A stretch of 6,268 nucleotides of DNA. It comes from Lutibacter sp. (GTDB lineage: Bacteria > Bacteroidota > Bacteroidia > Flavobacteriales > Flavobacteriaceae). Shown piece by piece: positions 1-5,638 of this stretch (position 1 is the first letter of the stretch; the number at the start of each line of letters is the position of its first letter). The stretch is from contig NVVE01000013.1 in the NCBI GenBank assembly GCA_002733285.1, forward strand, positions 15,928-22,195, given 5' to 3'. The notes below the pieces were generated by a model. It did no database searches, had not been told where the DNA came from, and was given only the letters and a program-made list of their open reading frames with translations. The translations under genes were made by a program, and so were the position numbers.

Positions 1-615
1 ACTTGTTTCCTCTAACAAAGCACCTAATAGCGCCCTAACTCTTGGCGGATATTTTAAAGCAAAATTTATGATGTTTTTTAGTTCCGAATTTTTTAGTTCT
101 GTAAGTAGTTCAATTAACCGTTTTAGGGCATTGTTATAATTTATATTAGGAATCTTATTTAAATCTTTAATAGCATCTAATAGACCTAACAAATTATAAT
201 TTGATTCAGTTACTTCAACATAACTTTTAACGGGTGTTGCTTTAATAGTTCCCTTATTTACATAAATTCGTTTGGTTAATGAAGCTATTTTTATGGTTGA
301 AGGCACTTATGTAGTTAAGCCTAATTGGTTGTATAACAAGTTTCCTGTTACATAAGCAATACGTTTACCATTTTTAAATAAATAGGGTTTAATCATTTCT
401 TTTTCATCGGGTTTTAATTCTCCAAATACGGTTTGCTCTGGTTTGTAGAATGTTCCCTTTGCTATTTTTTTAATAACACCTTTTTTTAACAAACGTTCAA
501 TAGCTTTTGCCGCTGTGGTAAACTTTTCATTTGGAATATCAAGTTCATTATATCCAAAAGTAGTTCCTAACGGAAAATCCTTAATTTTTGCTTCTATTTG
601 TTTTGTTATATTCAT
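1..615 (-). pseudogene. AbiEi-like (DUF6088-type) antitoxin, interrupted by in-frame stop; 3' end off window
   Basis: Reading leftwards from the ATG at 613-615, 102 codons are followed by TAA (307-309). The same frame then stays open for another 102 codons to the window edge. The continuation begins VPSTIKIAS and ends near YPPRVRALLGALLEE, which I recognise as the C-terminal half of the DUF6088/AbiEi-like family (about 200 residues). The first half holds a winged helix-turn-helix (about residues 5-58, with GTTFGYNEL and the wing-like KGVIKKIAKGTFYKPE), then YVTGNLLYNQLGLTT. Family members usually read TTQVP where this gene has TT-stop-VP, so a single CAA-to-TAA change would explain the break. 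AbiEi-type proteins are transcriptional autorepressors and antitoxins of type IV systems. The partner, an AbiEii nucleotidyltransferase, would be expected just left of position 1. Family assignment is from memory of sequence style, not a search. Confidence 0.8.
307..615 (-). CDS. N-terminal ORF of the interrupted antitoxin (102 aa, winged helix)
   Basis: This is the part of the broken antitoxin gene that can still be translated without readthrough. It contains the whole predicted DNA-binding winged helix plus the start of the effector half, ending GLTT. The ATG at 613-615 is the only sensible start: the protein begins MNITKQIEAKIKDFP, as family members do. If expressed, the truncated protein could still bind the operator but would lack the C-terminal helical part normally credited with antitoxicity in AbiEi proteins. 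Listed separately only because it is a real open frame; the full gene is the 1-615 entry. Confidence 0.5.
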   Translation of the reverse strand: MNITKQIEAKIKDFPLGTTFGYNELDIPNEKFTTAAKAIERLLKKGVIKKIAKGTFYKPEQTVFGELKPDEKEMIKPYLFKNGKRIAYVTGNLLYNQLGLTT

Positions 616-622
616 ACCTATA

Positions 623-651
623 CAAATATACTAAAGAATTTAAAATGTCAA
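623..651 (-). promoter_or_regulatory. Bacteroidota-type promoter of the antitoxin gene
   Basis: On the minus strand TATATTTG (623-630) matches the Bacteroidota -7 consensus TAnnTTTG exactly. TTGACA (646-651) supplies the -33 element; 18 nt separate its TTG from the -7 box. The -33 element lies inside the left arm of the 36-bp palindrome. The -7 box ends only 7 nt before the ATG, so the transcript would have almost no leader. Confidence 0.6.
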
Positions 652-678
652 GTTTTTTGCGCAAAAAACTTGACATTT
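643..678. repeat. Perfect 36-bp palindrome, likely operator
   Basis: The arms aaatgtcaagttttttgc (643-660) and its exact reverse complement (661-678) abut with no spacer. The left arm overlaps the -33 element of the antitoxin promoter. AbiEi-type antitoxins are known to repress their own operon by binding inverted repeats at the promoter, so an operator is the favoured reading (inference). A bidirectional terminator or cruciform-forming boundary element is the alternative: on the minus strand the palindrome is followed by a TTTTAAATTCTTT stretch. Confidence 0.6.
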
Positions 679-765
679 ATATAACATTCTATCGCCTACT
701 GAAATTTTCTAATAATAGCTGGAGCTAGATTAGGTTTATATTTTGTTTAATTACCTTATTATAAA

Positions 766-906
766 TTAGATCAATAACTTATCAAATGCCTCTTTTATTT
801 TTCCTGGAATTTCATCTTCAGATATAATAAAATGCAATAAGAAGTCTGAAGATTCAGCACCTTTAGATGGTATGTGCTTGTTTTCATAGTTGTCGTCTTT
901 TTTAAG
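766..906 (-). pseudogene. Orphan 46-codon C-terminal gene remnant
   Basis: This minus-strand frame opens straight after a stop (907-909) and has no start codon. It reads LKKDDNYENKHIPSKG, then ESSDFLLHFIISEDEIPGK, then IKEAFDKLLI and a TAA at 766-768. The composition (charged, amphipathic, normal-looking C-terminus) looks like the tail of a real protein rather than chance. The same frame further upstream reads TIVDLTFVLNKV before the stop, and another frame reads DLIGFGQQIIEDLQSGQIP, consistent with a decayed gene carrying stops and frameshifts. I do not recognise the family. It lies between the antitoxin and tRNA-Ser in the presumed island. Confidence 0.35.
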
Positions 907-972
907 TTAAACTTTATTTAAGACGAAAGTCAAATCAACTATGGTATTTGTCCTGATTGCAAATCTTCAATT

Positions 973-1122
973 ATTTGTTGACCAAAACCTATCAAATCTA
1001 CAATAAATTATTGACTGTTTTATGCTTTTTTAAAAATACAACTTTTCAGTATTTACACATTCTACAGCCATAATTCGGTCAACAAATTAATTTTTTTTAT
1101 TTGTTGACCGATTTGTTGACCT
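973..1122. repeat. Cluster of 11-bp ATTTGTTGACC repeats (3 direct, 1 inverted)
   Basis: ATTTGTTGACC occurs on the plus strand at 973-983, 1099-1109 and 1111-1121. Its complement is at 1077-1087. The 1076-1087 and 1099-1110 copies form a perfect 12-bp inverted repeat around an 11-nt A/T spacer. The 1099 and 1111 copies are tandem with an exact 12-bp period. Short repeated sites of mixed orientation beside a tRNA 3' end resemble integrase or excisionase arm-binding sites of an integrative element; that role is inferred, not shown. Confidence 0.55.
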
Positions 1123-1165
1123 ATTTAATGTGTTTAAATCAATTTATCTGTTAACTCCTAAAATT

Positions 1166-1201
1166 CAAAACCCAGTAAAACCAATGGTTTGCTGTGTTTT
1201 G
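1166..1201 (-). terminator. Possible terminator downstream of tRNA-Ser
   Basis: An imperfect hairpin has an outer stem CAAAAC/GTTTTG (1166-1171 with 1196-1201) and an inner stem AAACC/GGTTT (1178-1182 with 1186-1190). It starts 22 nt beyond the tRNA 3' end. On the minus strand it is followed only by a weak T-rich stretch (GAATTTT), and the stem has internal mismatches. It is the best local candidate for the 3' end of the rpsP-rimM-tRNA transcript, but a weak one. Confidence 0.25.
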
Positions 1202-1223
1202 ATTCAATTTGTTTTTGTTCTCG

Positions 1224-1308
1224 CAGAGAGGAAGGGATTCGAACCCTCGATACGTTGCCGTATACACACTTTCCAGGCGTGCGCCTTCGACCACTCGGCC
1301 ACCTCTCT
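1224..1308 (-). tRNA. tRNA-Ser(GGA)
   Basis: An 85-nt class II tRNA can be folded by eye. The 7-bp acceptor stem AGAGAGG/CCTCTCT (1302-1308 with 1225-1231) is fully paired, with discriminator G at 1224 as expected for serine. The D-stem GCC/GGC encloses GAGTGGTCGAA. The anticodon stem CACGC/GTGTG encloses loop CTGGAAA, giving anticodon GGA (1272-1274), which reads UCC and UCU. A long variable arm ATACG-GCAA-CGTAT is typical of tRNA-Ser, and the T-arm is GAGGG-TTCGAAT-CCCTT. CCA is not encoded: CGA follows the discriminator base. The 5' end lies only 4 nt after the rimM stop, so the tRNA is probably cut from the rpsP-rimM transcript. Its 3' flank is the presumed island junction. Confidence 0.96.
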
Positions 1309-1312
1309 AATT

Positions 1313-1843
1313 TTATTGATTTAAGTATAGATCTAATAAACCTTCTGGGGTTTCAACACTAATTTTTCTATTTTCTCGATCAACTTTCTTGATGAAATTA
1401 TCGATCATTGGAATAAAAACTTCCGTTCCATTTGCGTTCACTTCAAATAATGGTTGTGCTGATGAATCATTAACACCTGTAATAACACCAATAAAACCAA
1501 CCTTAACATCTTCGATGTCAAATCCAATTATTTCATGAAAATAGAACTTATTCCCAGTTAGCTTAGGAAGGAATTTAAGTGGTAGATACACTTCAACACC
1601 CAAAATTGCGTCAGCATCAGATTCGTTTTCAACATCTTCAAATCTTATTCGAAGTTGATTTCCTTTTTGTAAAGAAATAGTTTCAATAAAAAATGGAACC
1701 AGATCATTACCTAAAGCAACAAATACTGATTCCAAATTTTGATAAAGTTCAGGTTCGTCAGTGTCTAATTTAACTACAACCTCACCTCTAAAACTATGTT
1801 TTCTTACGATCTTGCCTAAATAAAAACAATCTTCTATACGCAT
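1313..1843 (-). CDS. rimM: Ribosome maturation factor RimM
   Basis: This 176-residue protein has the normal length and two-domain build of RimM. The N-terminal RimM domain (about 6-90) opens with YLGKIVRKHSFRGEVVVKL, the conserved G-K-I-x-(R/K)-x-H-G/S-x-x-G-E region. The C-terminal PRC-barrel (about 98-172) contains FYFHEIIGF, then GVITGV and EVFIPMIDNFIKKVD, and ends ETPEGLLDL. RimM binds ribosomal protein S19 and helps mature the head of the 30S subunit and process 16S rRNA in the cytoplasm. The gene starts 15 nt after the rpsP stop, the classic rpsP-rimM pairing, and is followed after 4 nt by tRNA-Ser. No Shine-Dalgarno is visible before the ATG, as is usual in this phylum. The usual downstream partners trmD and rplS are not next to it here. 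Confidence 0.96.
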   Translation of the reverse strand: MRIEDCFYLGKIVRKHSFRGEVVVKLDTDEPELYQNLESVFVALGNDLVPFFIETISLQKGNQLRIRFEDVENESDADAILGVEVYLPLKFLPKLTGNKFYFHEIIGFDIEDVKVGFIGVITGVNDSSAQPLFEVNANGTEVFIPMIDNFIKKVDRENRKISVETPEGLLDLYLNQ

Positions 1844-1858
1844 TATCGTAACAATAAA

Positions 1859-2443
1859 TTATTCTGCTTTTCCTTCTTCTGAAGCAGCAGCTTGCGCGTC
1901 ATCAATAGATTGAGGAGCTTCCTCTTCAACTACTTCTTTAGCAGCTTGTTCAGCAGCTTTTGCATCAGCAGCTTCTTTAATAGCAGCATTTTCAGCTTCT
2001 AGTACAGCAGCTAAACGCTCTTCATTTACTTTAGTTTCAGCCTCTAATGCTTTCACTTTATTATCAGCTTTTGATTTTGCTAAATCCTCTTCTTTAGCCG
2101 AAATTTTTCCTGCTTTTTCATCTACCCAAGCTTGAAATTTTTCTTCAGCTTGCTCTTCAGTTAAAGCACCTTTTCTAACACCACCTTTTAAGTGATTTTT
2201 TAGCATAGCTCCTTTATAAGATAAAATTGCTTTTGCTGTGTCAGTTGGTTGAGCTCCATTTTGCAACCAATTTACCGTACCATCGATATCTAAATCAATT
2301 GAAGCTGGATTTGTATTAGGATTATACGTCCCTAATTTTTCTAAATACTTTCCATCTCTTTTTGCGCGTGCATCTGCAGCAACAATCCAATAGAATGGTT
2401 TTCCTTTTTTACCGTGTCTTTGTAATCTAATTTTTACTGGCAT
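1859..2443 (-). CDS. rpsP: 30S ribosomal protein S16 with long C-terminal extension
   Basis: The first 80 or so residues are a standard bS16: MPVKIRLQRHGKKGKPFYWI, then VAADARAKRDGKYLEKLGTYNP and later PTDTAKAILSYKGA. bS16 binds 16S rRNA in the 5' domain and is needed for 30S assembly. Residues about 81-194 form an added tail: LKNHLKGGVRKGALTEEQAEEKFQAWVDEK, followed by a low-complexity Ala/Glu/Lys stretch (about 112-194) likely to be a long charged helix or disordered. At 194 residues it is more than twice the proteobacterial length, but long S16 proteins are the rule in Bacteroidota. It is the first gene of the rpsP-rimM-tRNA-Ser unit, with its own promoter (2491-2524) and a short A-rich leader lacking a Shine-Dalgarno. 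The ATG at 2441-2443 fits the invariant MPVKIRL start. Confidence 0.97.
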   Translation of the reverse strand: MPVKIRLQRHGKKGKPFYWIVAADARAKRDGKYLEKLGTYNPNTNPASIDLDIDGTVNWLQNGAQPTDTAKAILSYKGAMLKNHLKGGVRKGALTEEQAEEKFQAWVDEKAGKISAKEEDLAKSKADNKVKALEAETKVNEERLAAVLEAENAAIKEAADAKAAEQAAKEVVEEEAPQSIDDAQAAASEEGKAE

Positions 2444-2457
2444 TTGTTTTAAATTTT

Positions 2458-2472
2458 AAGGTACGAAACCTT
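2458..2472 (-). promoter_or_regulatory. Small hairpin in the rpsP leader
   Basis: In the predicted rpsP 5' UTR, AAGGT-TTCGT-ACCTT forms a 5-bp stem with a 5-nt loop. It ends 14 nt before the ATG and is followed by an A-rich, unstructured stretch (AAAATTTAAAACAA). It could be a feedback site bound by S16 or simply a transcript-stabilising hairpin. The sequence alone does not decide. Confidence 0.35.
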
Positions 2473-2490
2473 GGTTATTAATTAAGTGCG

Positions 2491-2524
2491 CAAATATAGT
2501 GAGATATTTCCAAATAACAGACAA
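2491..2524 (-). promoter_or_regulatory. rpsP: Bacteroidota-type promoter of rpsP-rimM-tRNA-Ser
   Basis: TATATTTG (minus strand, 2491-2498) is an exact TAnnTTTG -7 box. A TTG (2522-2524) lies 23 nt upstream, at the long end of the accepted spacing. The predicted start is near 2484, giving a leader of about 40 nt. The site lies in the 111-bp gap after the preceding gene's stop. The -33 TTG falls within a small inverted repeat, ACAAT-ATTTC-ATTGT (2521-2535). Confidence 0.6.
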
Positions 2525-2554
2525 TATTTCATTGTATTTTAATGTGCATTTAAG

Positions 2555-5500
2555 CTACTTTACAAACTCTTTAAAAGATTTAAGTTGTAGATCATCAAGT
2601 GATTTCACTTTCCTTTTTATTTTTTTATACTCTTTTTTAGCATTATTAAATCTTTCTTCTATACTTTTTAAATTTTCCAATTCTGCATGAGAGGCTACAT
2701 CATAACTACGTGCAATTTTACTATATAAATCAGCCATTTTTTCCCTAAGCTGAGGTTCTGCTGAACCTACATAATTATCTCCCGTAGTAATTACCAATGA
2801 TTCTTTTAAAGCAGTTAATTTATCAACAATTTTTTTCTCTTTTGATATAGCCAGAATTGCATCTAATTCATAAACTAAGTATGCCAACTCTTGCGTCATA
2901 TCATACATCTTCATCGTTGTATTATGCTTTAAAATTCTATCCTCATCACTTAGTTTAGATGCTGGATCATATATAACTTCAATATTTTTTTCATAAATTT
3001 TCTTTCCTTTTTTAATAACCACTTTATAGGTTCCTGCTGCTACTTTAGGTGATGTAAAGCCTCCAAAACTAAATGTCTTTCCTTTTGCTACTTTAGGTTG
3101 TTTAATTCTATAATTCCAATTTACAATATTTATACCCTTAGATTTACCTGGACCTAAAGTGCTAATAACTTTACCATTCAAATCCTGAATTTCTAGGGTC
3201 ATTTTACCAAATGTATGACGTTTTTTTAAGTAATATTTTATTTGAACTGCTCTACTTGGATTATCTCCAACAAACTGTGTTTCTGTACCAAAACTTCCTG
3301 AGAAACTACCTTCTTCATATATTACAGTTGGTTTAATATCAAAAAAGTGAAGATTCTTTTTTAGAACTTCTTGATTAATTTGCCGTAACGGAGATATATC
3401 ATCAACTATAATAATACCTCTACCATGAGTTCCCATAACAAGGTCGTTCGTTTGTTTTTGTAAGTCGATAAAATGTACTGCAGCTGGAGGCATATTATTT
3501 GTAAATTTACTCCAATTCTTTCCTCCATTAATTGTAATATACAACCCAAATTCAGTCCCTAAAAACAGTAAATCAGGATTTACATAATCTTCTTGAATAT
3601 TTCTTACAAAACCCACAACATCACTTGATATAATATTGATCCATGTTTTACCAAAGTCTTTCGTTTTAAAAGCATAAGGATTCATATCATTCATTGTATG
3701 GCCTTCAAAAACTGCGTAAGCTGTACCTTTATCAAAGGTACTTGCTTCTATATGATAACACCATGTATTTTTAGGAAGTCCTTGAATATTTATTGATGTA
3801 TTTTCCCAACTTCTACCCCCGTCTTGAGTTACCTGAACATTCCCATCATCAGTACCAACCCAAATTACATTTTCATCTAACTTAGACTCGGCAATTGTAA
3901 AAATAGTAGTATGGTTTTCAGCACCTGAATTATCTTTAGATAAACCTCCTGAATTTTCCTGTAATTGCTTTTTAGGATCATTTGTTGTTAAGTCAGGTGA
4001 AATTATTTCCCAAGTATCCCCCATATCTTCTGATTTATGTAAGAACTGGCTTCCCATGTAAAACCTGTTAGGCTGATGGTTACTAACCGCCATTGGAGCA
4101 TTCCAGTTAAACCGTAATTTTGGAGTTCCTATTGTTTGAAGTGGCTGAATTGTTTTTACTCTTTTATTATCTACATCATATCTCCAAACATTATCAGCTC
4201 CTTGCATTTCTGAATAAATAATATTCTTGGTTGGATGTTTTAGTACTCTAAAACCATCTCCCCCACCGATTGGTTTCCAATCTTTAGCCTGAATACCTCC
4301 TGAAGAAGATGAAGGACCATACCATGACCCATTATCTTGTAAACCCCCATAAATATTGTAAGGCTCTTCATTATCTACACTTACATGATAAAATTGAGAT
4401 AGCGGTAAATTTTCAACAATTTCCATAGTTGTACCTCCATTCCACGATCTATACACACCTCCATCAGTTCCAGCATAAAGTCTGTCAGAATCATGAATAT
4501 CAAAAATAACATCATGAATATCACTATGCATATTCCCTAAACCTTTGAAAGTTTTCCCTCCATCTCTAGAAATTGAACCCCTTAAACCAGCTTTAACAAC
4601 TACATCTGAATTTTTAGGATCTACCACTATTCTTGAAAAATAAAATGGACGTACAGTGATTCCAAAATCGTTATTTAATTGTTCCCAGTTTTCTCCAGCA
4701 TCGTCACTTCTATATAAGCCTTTCTTTTTTTCCTCTTCTGCTTCAATAACAGTGTATAGTATGGTTGGATTTGATGGAGCTACTGCAATAGCCAATCGCC
4801 CTAACTTACCTTTTGGAAATCCATTATGAATTTTATTCCAAGTTTCTCCTCCATCAGTAGATTTATATAATGCGCTATTCTCTCCTCCTGATTCAAAAGA
4901 CCAACCTGTACGTCTAAATTCCCACATTGAAGCATATAAAATAGTAGGGTTTGTTGGATCCATTGCAAAATCAGCACAACCTGTTTTTTTATCTATATAT
5001 AATATTTTGTTCCAAGTTAGCCCTCCGTCAACAGTTTTAAAAACACCTCTTTCTTCACTATCTCCCCAAAGAGCACCTAGAACTGCTACATAAATTTCTT
5101 TAGAATTATTTGGGTTTACAATGATATTTGCAATCCTTTCAGATTTTTCAAATCCCAATTTTGTCCAGTTTGTTCCTCCATCTATTGATTTATATAAGCC
5201 ATCTCCAACTGAAACGCTGTTTCGCGTCCAAGTTTCTCCAGTACCAACATATATGGTATTATCTGGGTCGTTAGGATCTACAGCAACAGCTCCAATAGAT
5301 TGGCAATAATCATCAAATATTGAAATAAATGTTGTCCCTCCATTATTAGATTTCCATACTCCTCCTCCTGCGGTACCTGCATATATAATACGGTTATTTG
5401 TAGGATGGCTTTCTAAATCATTTATTCTTCCACTCATTAATGCGGGACCAATATGTCGAGCAGTTATATCACCAAAAAGTTCTTTACCTTTTAATGTAAT

Positions 5501-5572
5501 TTCCTCCTGAGAGTTAGCGTAATACGGAGCTACTCCTAACAAAAAAGCAATTGTTAAAATTATTTTATTCAT
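2555..5572 (-). CDS. Secreted Asp-box (BNR/sortilin-VPS10-like) beta-propeller protein
   Basis: This is a 1005-residue exported protein. Residues 1-21 are a Sec signal peptide (MNKIILTIAFLLGVAPYYANSQ, likely cut after ANS) with no lipobox cysteine. Eleven Asp-box motifs of the S-x-D-x-G-x-T-W type follow, near residues 74, 128, 179, 237, 288, 333, 375, 513, 582, 636 and 680. The 130-residue gap between 383 and 513 suggests two successive propellers, as in VPS10/sortilin-like proteins. The propeller part closes with VMGTHGRGIIIVDD (712-725). Next come a beta-rich Ig-like domain (about 775-870, IQDLNGKVISTL, VNWNYR, AAGTYKVVI) and a helical, Lys/Glu-rich tail (875-1005). Databases often name such proteins glycosyl hydrolases, but I see no catalytic evidence and treat the function as unknown: perhaps binding or envelope protein handling. 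There is no type IX secretion C-terminal domain. It follows a LolA-like gene by 66 bp with no visible promoter between. Confidence 0.85.
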   Translation of the reverse strand: MNKIILTIAFLLGVAPYYANSQEEITLKGKELFGDITARHIGPALMSGRINDLESHPTNNRIIYAGTAGGGVWKSNNGGTTFISIFDDYCQSIGAVAVDPNDPDNTIYVGTGETWTRNSVSVGDGLYKSIDGGTNWTKLGFEKSERIANIIVNPNNSKEIYVAVLGALWGDSEERGVFKTVDGGLTWNKILYIDKKTGCADFAMDPTNPTILYASMWEFRRTGWSFESGGENSALYKSTDGGETWNKIHNGFPKGKLGRLAIAVAPSNPTILYTVIEAEEEKKKGLYRSDDAGENWEQLNNDFGITVRPFYFSRIVVDPKNSDVVVKAGLRGSISRDGGKTFKGLGNMHSDIHDVIFDIHDSDRLYAGTDGGVYRSWNGGTTMEIVENLPLSQFYHVSVDNEEPYNIYGGLQDNGSWYGPSSSSGGIQAKDWKPIGGGDGFRVLKHPTKNIIYSEMQGADNVWRYDVDNKRVKTIQPLQTIGTPKLRFNWNAPMAVSNHQPNRFYMGSQFLHKSEDMGDTWEIISPDLTTNDPKKQLQENSGGLSKDNSGAENHTTIFTIAESKLDENVIWVGTDDGNVQVTQDGGRSWENTSINIQGLPKNTWCYHIEASTFDKGTAYAVFEGHTMNDMNPYAFKTKDFGKTWINIISSDVVGFVRNIQEDYVNPDLLFLGTEFGLYITINGGKNWSKFTNNMPPAAVHFIDLQKQTNDLVMGTHGRGIIIVDDISPLRQINQEVLKKNLHFFDIKPTVIYEEGSFSGSFGTETQFVGDNPSRAVQIKYYLKKRHTFGKMTLEIQDLNGKVISTLGPGKSKGINIVNWNYRIKQPKVAKGKTFSFGGFTSPKVAAGTYKVVIKKGKKIYEKNIEVIYDPASKLSDEDRILKHNTTMKMYDMTQELAYLVYELDAILAISKEKKIVDKLTALKESLVITTGDNYVGSAEPQLREKMADLYSKIARSYDVASHAELENLKSIEERFNNAKKEYKKIKRKVKSLDDLQLKSFKEFVK

Positions 5573-5592
5573 ATCAAGTTTAGTTAAATTGA

Positions 5593-5625
5593 AAGGAAAC
5601 CCCCGAAATTCTTTCGAGGTTCCTT
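5593..5625 (-). terminator. Hairpin between the LolA-like and Asp-box genes
   Basis: On the minus strand AAGGAACCTCGAAAG pairs with TTTCGGGGGTTTCCTT across a short loop, with one or two bulges. A TTTCAATTTAA stretch follows. It is the most GC-rich spot in the gap and starts 14 nt after the upstream stop codon. It can serve as an intrinsic terminator for the upstream gene. Because no promoter box follows it, it may instead be a partial terminator that sets the ratio between the two genes. Confidence 0.5.
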
Positions 5626-5638
5626 AATGTTTACATGA

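Larger units (their letters stand above)
679..1223. other. Gene-poor island-junction DNA
   Basis: This stretch of about 545 bp holds no intact gene on either strand. It contains the 46-codon remnant at 766-906, four copies of an 11-mer (973-983, 1076-1087, 1099-1110, 1111-1121) and an imperfect hairpin (1166-1201). It is very AT-rich and sits directly downstream of the tRNA-Ser 3' end, where integrated elements in bacteria often join the chromosome. No integrase gene is visible inside the window. Confidence 0.5.

Noticed and set aside
696..746. Minus-strand stretch TKYKPNLAPAIIRKFQ ending in a stop
   Set aside because: Sixteen codons between stops with no start. It may belong to the decayed region but is too short to call.
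922..978. Plus-strand 19-codon stretch reading DESQINYGICPDCKSSIIC, with a CPDC zinc-knuckle look
   Set aside because: It is short, lacks a start, is closed by stops on both sides, and competes with minus-strand remnant frames over the same bases. Two cysteine pairs this short are not evidence for a gene.
973..1122. Possible CRISPR array
   Set aside because: Repeats are 11 bp, in mixed orientation and irregularly spaced (126, 12 and an inverted copy). There are no spacer-sized units and no cas genes.
1130..1324. A 64-residue plus-strand ORF reading LAERKGFEPSIRCRIHTF
   Set aside because: It is the antisense of tRNA-Ser. The ERKGFEPSI string is a well-known false protein produced from the T-arm of tRNA genes.
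2521..2535. ACAAT-ATTTC-ATTGT inverted repeat as terminator of the Asp-box gene or operator for rpsP
   Set aside because: It is a 5-bp AT-only stem with no T-run. Such repeats are common by chance in this base composition.
2499..2690. A 63-residue plus-strand ORF rich in Phe, Leu and Ser
   Set aside because: It overlaps the 3' end of the Asp-box gene and the rpsP promoter. Its composition is that of antisense Lys/Glu-rich coding sequence.
5121..5309. A 62-residue plus-strand ORF inside the Asp-box gene
   Set aside because: It lies wholly antisense to a convincing propeller coding region and has no recognisable features or promoter.
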